Of a DNA stretch of 10,270 nt, positions 7,801-10,270 are shown one piece after another (positions within the stretch are counted from its first letter, which is position 1; each line of letters begins with the position of its first letter). Both the position numbers and the translations under genes were made by a program. Source of the DNA: an uncultured Burkholderiales bacterium (GTDB lineage Bacteria > Pseudomonadota > Gammaproteobacteria > Burkholderiales > Burkholderiaceae_D); assembly GCA_937872165.1 (NCBI GenBank), contig CALMOR010000113.1:21928-32197 (forward strand), in the 5' to 3' direction. Under the pieces are notes generated by a model. It was not told where the DNA came from. It made no database searches and worked only from the letters and a program-made list of their open reading frames with translations.

Positions 7801-10034
7801 CTCTTGAACTCGCCGGTGAGGTTCGAGAGGTGTCGTTCCCGAGCCAGTTGATGACCGAAAGGGTCGACGTTCGGGCCGACGATGCCGTGCGTGTTGAGCA
7901 GCTGCGTGAAGACCGGCGCGAGTATCTGGTCGTAGGCCCGGACGATCGAGCGCGTCGCGAGGGCTTCCGCCACGTCGGTGCCTCGTCCCTTCGCGCCCGG
8001 TGCGGCGCCATAGGCGATGCCGACGGACCGCAGCAGCATGTATTGGACGTTGGCGAAGGCGTCGAGCGCCGTGTGCACATAGGGATGCGAGGCCCTGCTG
8101 CCGGCTCGATCGCGGATCGCTTCGACGACGCCCCGGGTGGCGCTCGAGATCGCCACCGTCGCGTGATCGGCCGACGTTCCCTGGCGGATACCCAACAACT
8201 TCTGGATGCTGAGATTGGTTTCCAGGCGCAGCAACTCCTCGGCCGATCCCAGGCCGAGCTTCGTCATGAACCGAGCGACCGGACTGCTGGGCGTCGACCA
8301 GTTCGACGGAAGCGACTGCCTCAGCATGTCGAAGACCGTTGTTTCGACCTCTTGAGCGATGACGATCAATGCGACTGACCCGGCGAGAACGCCGGGGTCG
8401 ACCCGGCCGGCACCGGTCGCCGAAAGGATCCGGGCACCCGCGATGTGCGTTCCCCCTGCGTCGCGCGTCGCGCGATCGATGGCCGACGTGATCGAGGTCG
8501 TGACGAACTTCGAGAGCGCCGTCACCGCAGCGTTGGCCGCGCGCGGCGCCCCGACGCGACCGCGGCCTCCCAGATTGGGCTGATAGGTCAGCAGACGTCC
8601 CAGCTCCTTCGCGAAGACGGTGCCGGTCCCGGGAGCCCGCGTCAACGGACCCGCCGGAAGCGCATCGCAGGTCGAGACGACCAGTGCCGGTTCCGGCAGG
8701 CCGGTGGCCGAGCCGTACTTGCCGATGTCGCGGCCTTGATAGGAATAGACGTCCACGTCCGCGCCCACGCTCGTGTTGGCGCCGAGCGCGCCGGCCCCCT
8801 CGTCGGGATGCCACCCGGCGGTCGACGGAGCCAGCGAGAGGCGCATGCCACGGTCTGTCAGTTCGAGGTTGTGCAACGCGCCGTCCTCGGTGCTCACCAG
8901 CATCCGCAGGCCAGGCTCGAGCGGAGCACTGCCGAAGACGCCGCCCAGAGCGGCGCCGACCAAACGCTGGACGTTGCCGCCCTTGACGCCCGCGTGGGCG
9001 GCCGCGGGGCCGAGTACTTCGGGCGGACGAAGCAGACCCTCGATCTGGAACAGCACCGGGCCGTCGACGAGGATGGGCGCCTTGTGCCCGGGGACGCTGT
9101 CGGCCATGACCGCGTCCCGTCGCGGCAGGTCGCCGTTCAGGTTCACGAAGCCGAGCAAGCGGTTCTCGATGCGGTTCCAGTCCAGCTGGAAGCGGCGCGT
9201 CCCGTTTGGCTGTACAGGGCCCGCGCCTCCGCCGACGGCGTTCTCGCTGTTGGCCCAGGCCACCTTCTTCGGAAAGACCGTGGGATTCGGGGGCAACGGC
9301 ATCAGCTTGTTCCCGGACTCCTTGTCGTCCCGTCGGAACGTCAGGGTCGACTGCAGCGAGAGCCTCAGGATCTCGCTGCGAAGCGGTGTCTCGAGCAGCG
9401 GATTTTCCCACGGCTTCGCGTCGAGCAAGTGGCGAAGCTCGGTCTGCAGATTCTCGAGGTGGGACGCCTGCTCAGCCATCGGCCGCGCCTTGTTCCTGGC
9501 CACCGTCTGCGTGAACTCGTCGAAGCGGATCGCGCGATCGGCGTGGCCCTTGACGAAATAGCGATCTTCGCCGTCCACCGTGTCCTTCACGACGACGAAC
9601 CGTTCGGCGATCGTGGATTCGCCGTCACGTCCGGTGACCAGCAGCACGCCGTCGTGATCGTTCAGACTCGCCAGCTTCAACCCGGCGGAAGCCGACCGTG
9701 CGTAGTGGACGCCGGGCGAACCGCAGAACGCCCGAAAGGTGGCCTCGTCCGTTCCGTAGGTCCGCTTGTCCGCCTCGTGCTGCTGCGGAGTCGCCGGCAT
9801 CGCCGGATCGACGGTGCGTGTGGGAGGGACCGACGCGCTCGTCATCTTCGACACCAGCGCGCTCGAGTCCCTGCGAGGCAGCACCGCGGTCGCCGAGCGC
9901 CGCGAGCTCGGACCCGGAATATCTTCCTCTCGTTGCTTGCCTCTCGACCGAGACGACCCGGCCGGATTAGGAGCATATGGACCCGGCGGGTTGTCCAGGG
10001 GCGTCGGCTTGTGGCTGGTGATCTTCGGCGGCAT
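4863..10034 (-). CDS. Giant modular candidate type III effector/toxin, possible ADP-ribosyltransferase core (1723 aa)
   Basis: I choose the ATG at 10034-10032 (MPPKITSHKPTPLDNPPG) because typical effector-like Pro/Ser-rich sequence begins there. The frame is open to an ATG at 10244, but that extra N-terminus is Cys/Arg-rich and unlike a protein start. ATG 10079 is a second alternative. Residues 1-95 look disordered. About 100-420 alternate strands and helices and carry WxxxE motifs at W260, W286 and W408; a fourth is at W756. LVVSTCDALPAG (C456) follows a predicted strand. VLAGSVALIVIAQ (about 547-560) is hydrophobic. About 780-1070 is Ala/Arg/Ser-rich, partly helical linker. About 1150-1260 resembles an ADP-ribosyltransferase: LVRAVV (R1157), FSASAADKVVAEF (S1192, S1194), and NIAALSDLAQAEAIVMPG (Q1239-x-E1241). 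The last 470 residues are mixed alpha/beta and unassigned. Length and lifestyle recall AvrE-family effectors, but I see no AvrE signature. No chaperone gene is adjacent. That it is one real gene is near certain; its function is inferred. Confidence 0.93.
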   Translation of the reverse strand: MPPKITSHKPTPLDNPPGPYAPNPAGSSRSRGKQREEDIPGPSSRRSATAVLPRRDSSALVSKMTSASVPPTRTVDPAMPATPQQHEADKRTYGTDEATFRAFCGSPGVHYARSASAGLKLASLNDHDGVLLVTGRDGESTIAERFVVVKDTVDGEDRYFVKGHADRAIRFDEFTQTVARNKARPMAEQASHLENLQTELRHLLDAKPWENPLLETPLRSEILRLSLQSTLTFRRDDKESGNKLMPLPPNPTVFPKKVAWANSENAVGGGAGPVQPNGTRRFQLDWNRIENRLLGFVNLNGDLPRRDAVMADSVPGHKAPILVDGPVLFQIEGLLRPPEVLGPAAAHAGVKGGNVQRLVGAALGGVFGSAPLEPGLRMLVSTEDGALHNLELTDRGMRLSLAPSTAGWHPDEGAGALGANTSVGADVDVYSYQGRDIGKYGSATGLPEPALVVSTCDALPAGPLTRAPGTGTVFAKELGRLLTYQPNLGGRGRVGAPRAANAAVTALSKFVTTSITSAIDRATRDAGGTHIAGARILSATGAGRVDPGVLAGSVALIVIAQEVETTVFDMLRQSLPSNWSTPSSPVARFMTKLGLGSAEELLRLETNLSIQKLLGIRQGTSADHATVAISSATRGVVEAIRDRAGSRASHPYVHTALDAFANVQYMLLRSVGIAYGAAPGAKGRGTDVAEALATRSIVRAYDQILAPVFTQLLNTHGIVGPNVDPFGHQLARERHLSNLTGEFKSALQDAIHKNVWQPMEALVKDGDLLLTMRSRIDQALVGDYEVPEATGSGIGASAQAAAGAVDRTVGPRRSLQETEPFDPVLRRQERAKTLLNRVDLYGANASAASTLMSALYAAVRSSFSRSVAQAIDLEAGDPATRVGRAVEMQTLGRSDPGAREALLQKEKAAQRARIAGSEAYASGRTELAADQAVPTTNSLGEASTSMQRFVHQQYDVLRDRHQSLFTSEDGKLDPERSRTSTLRPVVPQPVTLDQSGRARPAAGKQVASALRREGVVIEQGRVRKAVGTFSRELQAGSLPAHGPMARASGMPAVTAGRAGTARGEALKPLDEAVKKRIDLFTRSYTKESQFFHYPLRWQVTGEAVLLEVAPGVHVPYNTMNRAGNVAGDKGERVDPIGSLYMNLGCARAEPFPSHLVRAVVTDGSYFDRPGQPEVPGTVHTGGSKVITTEIFSASAADKVVAEFGVPIAGYTAAPRSNSQRLDLVLNTAVNIAALSDLAQAEAIVMPGAVMTVHRVDPNAGKPVAAQGNTQDIGQVVYLEQLDTYALEQAFDRCLEALRGGSEAERPADGTLVTEPDSGQMFRFVDSPKAGEKLYDPIRKAFYSFDVRDASHRNGGLRFASETKNYFLARPLEFDTNPPTQRALWRHPFTAETAKRATKDAIHAAIVRNDPIVPFLDEAVKNLHHEYFRREGGFYDKEAVDGQMRFVNPRASEEAARREEIRTQAREIAGQHFDLAAKFRQKQTLEAAELMAALMVSYLRRPLKLVPVKDCEGMSPQGIELTETYDKVDLHKQPLSLKPEPSVVIGVGGDGYYALRNVDGRFEATHRLQGRVGGRTPENFVQAFLRAGPFGADRYDEVPSDLAGGELLSMPDDRAARAGRILLEKLSAFARTEYVELQSAMVQWAERAAGRPSLRSQSVVAPAAGRSAPHEPSIAEEDPLQFGSSVVEGRAAAQNFIDLVADEDERFARDQATPEASSRAGLAA

Positions 10035-10050
10035 GATGGGTCCCGGTCTG

Positions 10051-10067
10051 TCGTGCCGGCGGCACGA
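10051..10067 (-). promoter_or_regulatory. Leader hairpin just upstream of the giant gene
   Basis: TCGTGCC (10051-10057) and GGCACGA (10061-10067) form a perfect 7-bp stem with a 3-nt loop, ending 16 bases before the chosen start codon on the minus strand. Between hairpin and ATG lies only a weak Shine-Dalgarno (GGGAC). Such a stem could restrain or position ribosomes, and it argues that the start is downstream of it. A regulatory role is inference only. Confidence 0.4.
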
Positions 10068-10114
10068 TTGCCCGGACATTCCATCGCAGATTTCGCCGCA
10101 GAGGCCGCACGCGA

Positions 10115-10139
10115 GCGCAGAGTCTTTCGCGAATACGAA
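10115..10139 (-). promoter_or_regulatory. Imperfect PIP-like box upstream of the giant gene (weak)
   Basis: Reading the minus strand: TTCGT (10139-10135), 15 bases, then TGCGC (10119-10115). The first half and the spacing fit the PIP consensus, but the second half has one mismatch (TGCG instead of TTCG). At the expected -10 distance (31 bases) stands TGGAAT (10083-10078), which misses the essential A of YANNNT. The placement, about 80 bases before the gene, is right, so it may be a degenerate HrpX/HrpB site, but chance is a real alternative. Confidence 0.22.
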
Positions 10140-10214
10140 AGGCGATCTTCGGGCGCGCCGGCCGCACGCGCCCGGGCGCATGTCGGCCACGTCGCGGGCG
10201 CGAACGAGGCCCGC

Positions 10215-10270
10215 TAGTGTCCTGTCCCAATAATTGGTAGGCACAGCAATGGCATGACATGCGGCATCCT
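10215..10270. mobile_element. Possible end of an insertion sequence (IS630-like), running off the window
   Basis: At 10215 the sequence switches from very GC-rich to a mixed composition, starting TAGTGTCCTGTCCC and containing the short palindromes CCAATAATTGG (10227-10237) and GCATGACATGC (10252-10262). A TA at the junction followed by a GTGTCC-type terminus is what IS630/Tc1-mariner-family ends can look like, since they insert at TA. No transposase coding is visible in the 56 bases available, and the other end lies outside. This rests on pattern impression and composition only. Confidence 0.33.

Noticed and set aside
5028..8378. A 1,116-codon open frame on the plus strand, antisense to the giant gene
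   Set aside because: Its translation is dominated by Arg, Asp, His and Leu with no domain or leader, while the minus frame has balanced composition and recognisable motifs. Long antisense frames are common opposite GC-rich genes.
6643..9411. A 922-codon frame on the minus strand in another phase of the giant gene
   Set aside because: Extremely Arg/Gly/Pro-rich translation, and the phase used by the 1,723-codon gene reads as normal protein over the same bases.
4863..10034. Assignment of the giant gene to the AvrE/DspE/RipR effector family
   Set aside because: Length and WxxxE motifs fit, but I do not recognise conserved AvrE segments, no AvrF/DspF-type chaperone gene adjoins it, and the C-terminal half looks instead like an ADP-ribosyltransferase region. 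Left open, not called.
8445..10217. A 590-codon plus-strand frame opposite the N-terminal part of the giant gene
   Set aside because: Same antisense effect: Arg-rich, no motif, no ribosome binding site recognised, and it overlaps a well-supported minus-strand gene throughout.
10035..10244. Extension of the giant gene to the ATG at 10244
   Set aside because: The 70 added residues are Cys/Arg-rich, cross the leader hairpin and would start inside the possible IS end. The effector-like N-terminus begins at 10034.

Overview
The window is GC-rich bacterial DNA (my impression is about two thirds G+C), with codon use dominated by G/C third positions. One sequence element narrows the organism. A perfect plant-inducible-promoter (PIP/hrpII) box with a correctly spaced -10 stands before one gene, and the two largest genes read like type III secreted effectors. 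That points to a plant- or eukaryote-associated Beta- or Gammaproteobacterium with a Hrp2-type type III secretion system under an HrpX/HrpB-type activator (Xanthomonadaceae, Ralstonia, Acidovorax or Burkholderia relatives). I cannot name the genus.

Left part (1-1341): a divergent two-component pair. On the minus strand, leaving the window at base 1, is the N-terminus of a two-component-propeller sensor protein. It has a hydrophobic leader and then the typical first propeller blade. On the plus strand, about 340 bp away, is a complete NarL/FixJ-type response regulator. After it come several GC-rich hairpins and palindromes (1340-1427) and then a weakly supported gene for a disordered protein with one C-terminal membrane segment (1592-2374).

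Middle (2375-4862): a 227-bp promoter region holds the PIP box (2433-2457) and its -10 (2489-2494). It drives a 607-residue protein with a Ser/Thr/Pro-rich N-terminus and several hydrophobic stretches, a candidate effector or membrane-acting secreted protein. This gene converges on the giant gene to its right. The 437 bp between them contains a 12-bp-stem hairpin for the plus-strand gene, and for the minus-strand gene a second hairpin whose 3' arm is duplicated in a 16-bp tandem repeat.

Right part (4863-10270): most of the right half is one minus-strand gene of about 1,723 codons, which I read as a giant modular effector. I see a disordered N-terminus, four WxxxE motifs, and, at about residues 1150-1260, a pattern resembling the R / S-x-S / Q-x-E signature of an ADP-ribosyltransferase. 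I do not recognise the protein as a whole. Upstream of it the sequence becomes less GC-rich and may include the end of an insertion sequence (from 10215), which would fit an effector locus acquired by transfer.

The most interesting reading is a two-effector island: one small membrane-active candidate with a clear Hrp promoter, and one giant candidate toxin/effector with a possible ADP-ribosyltransferase core, bounded by a possible IS end.
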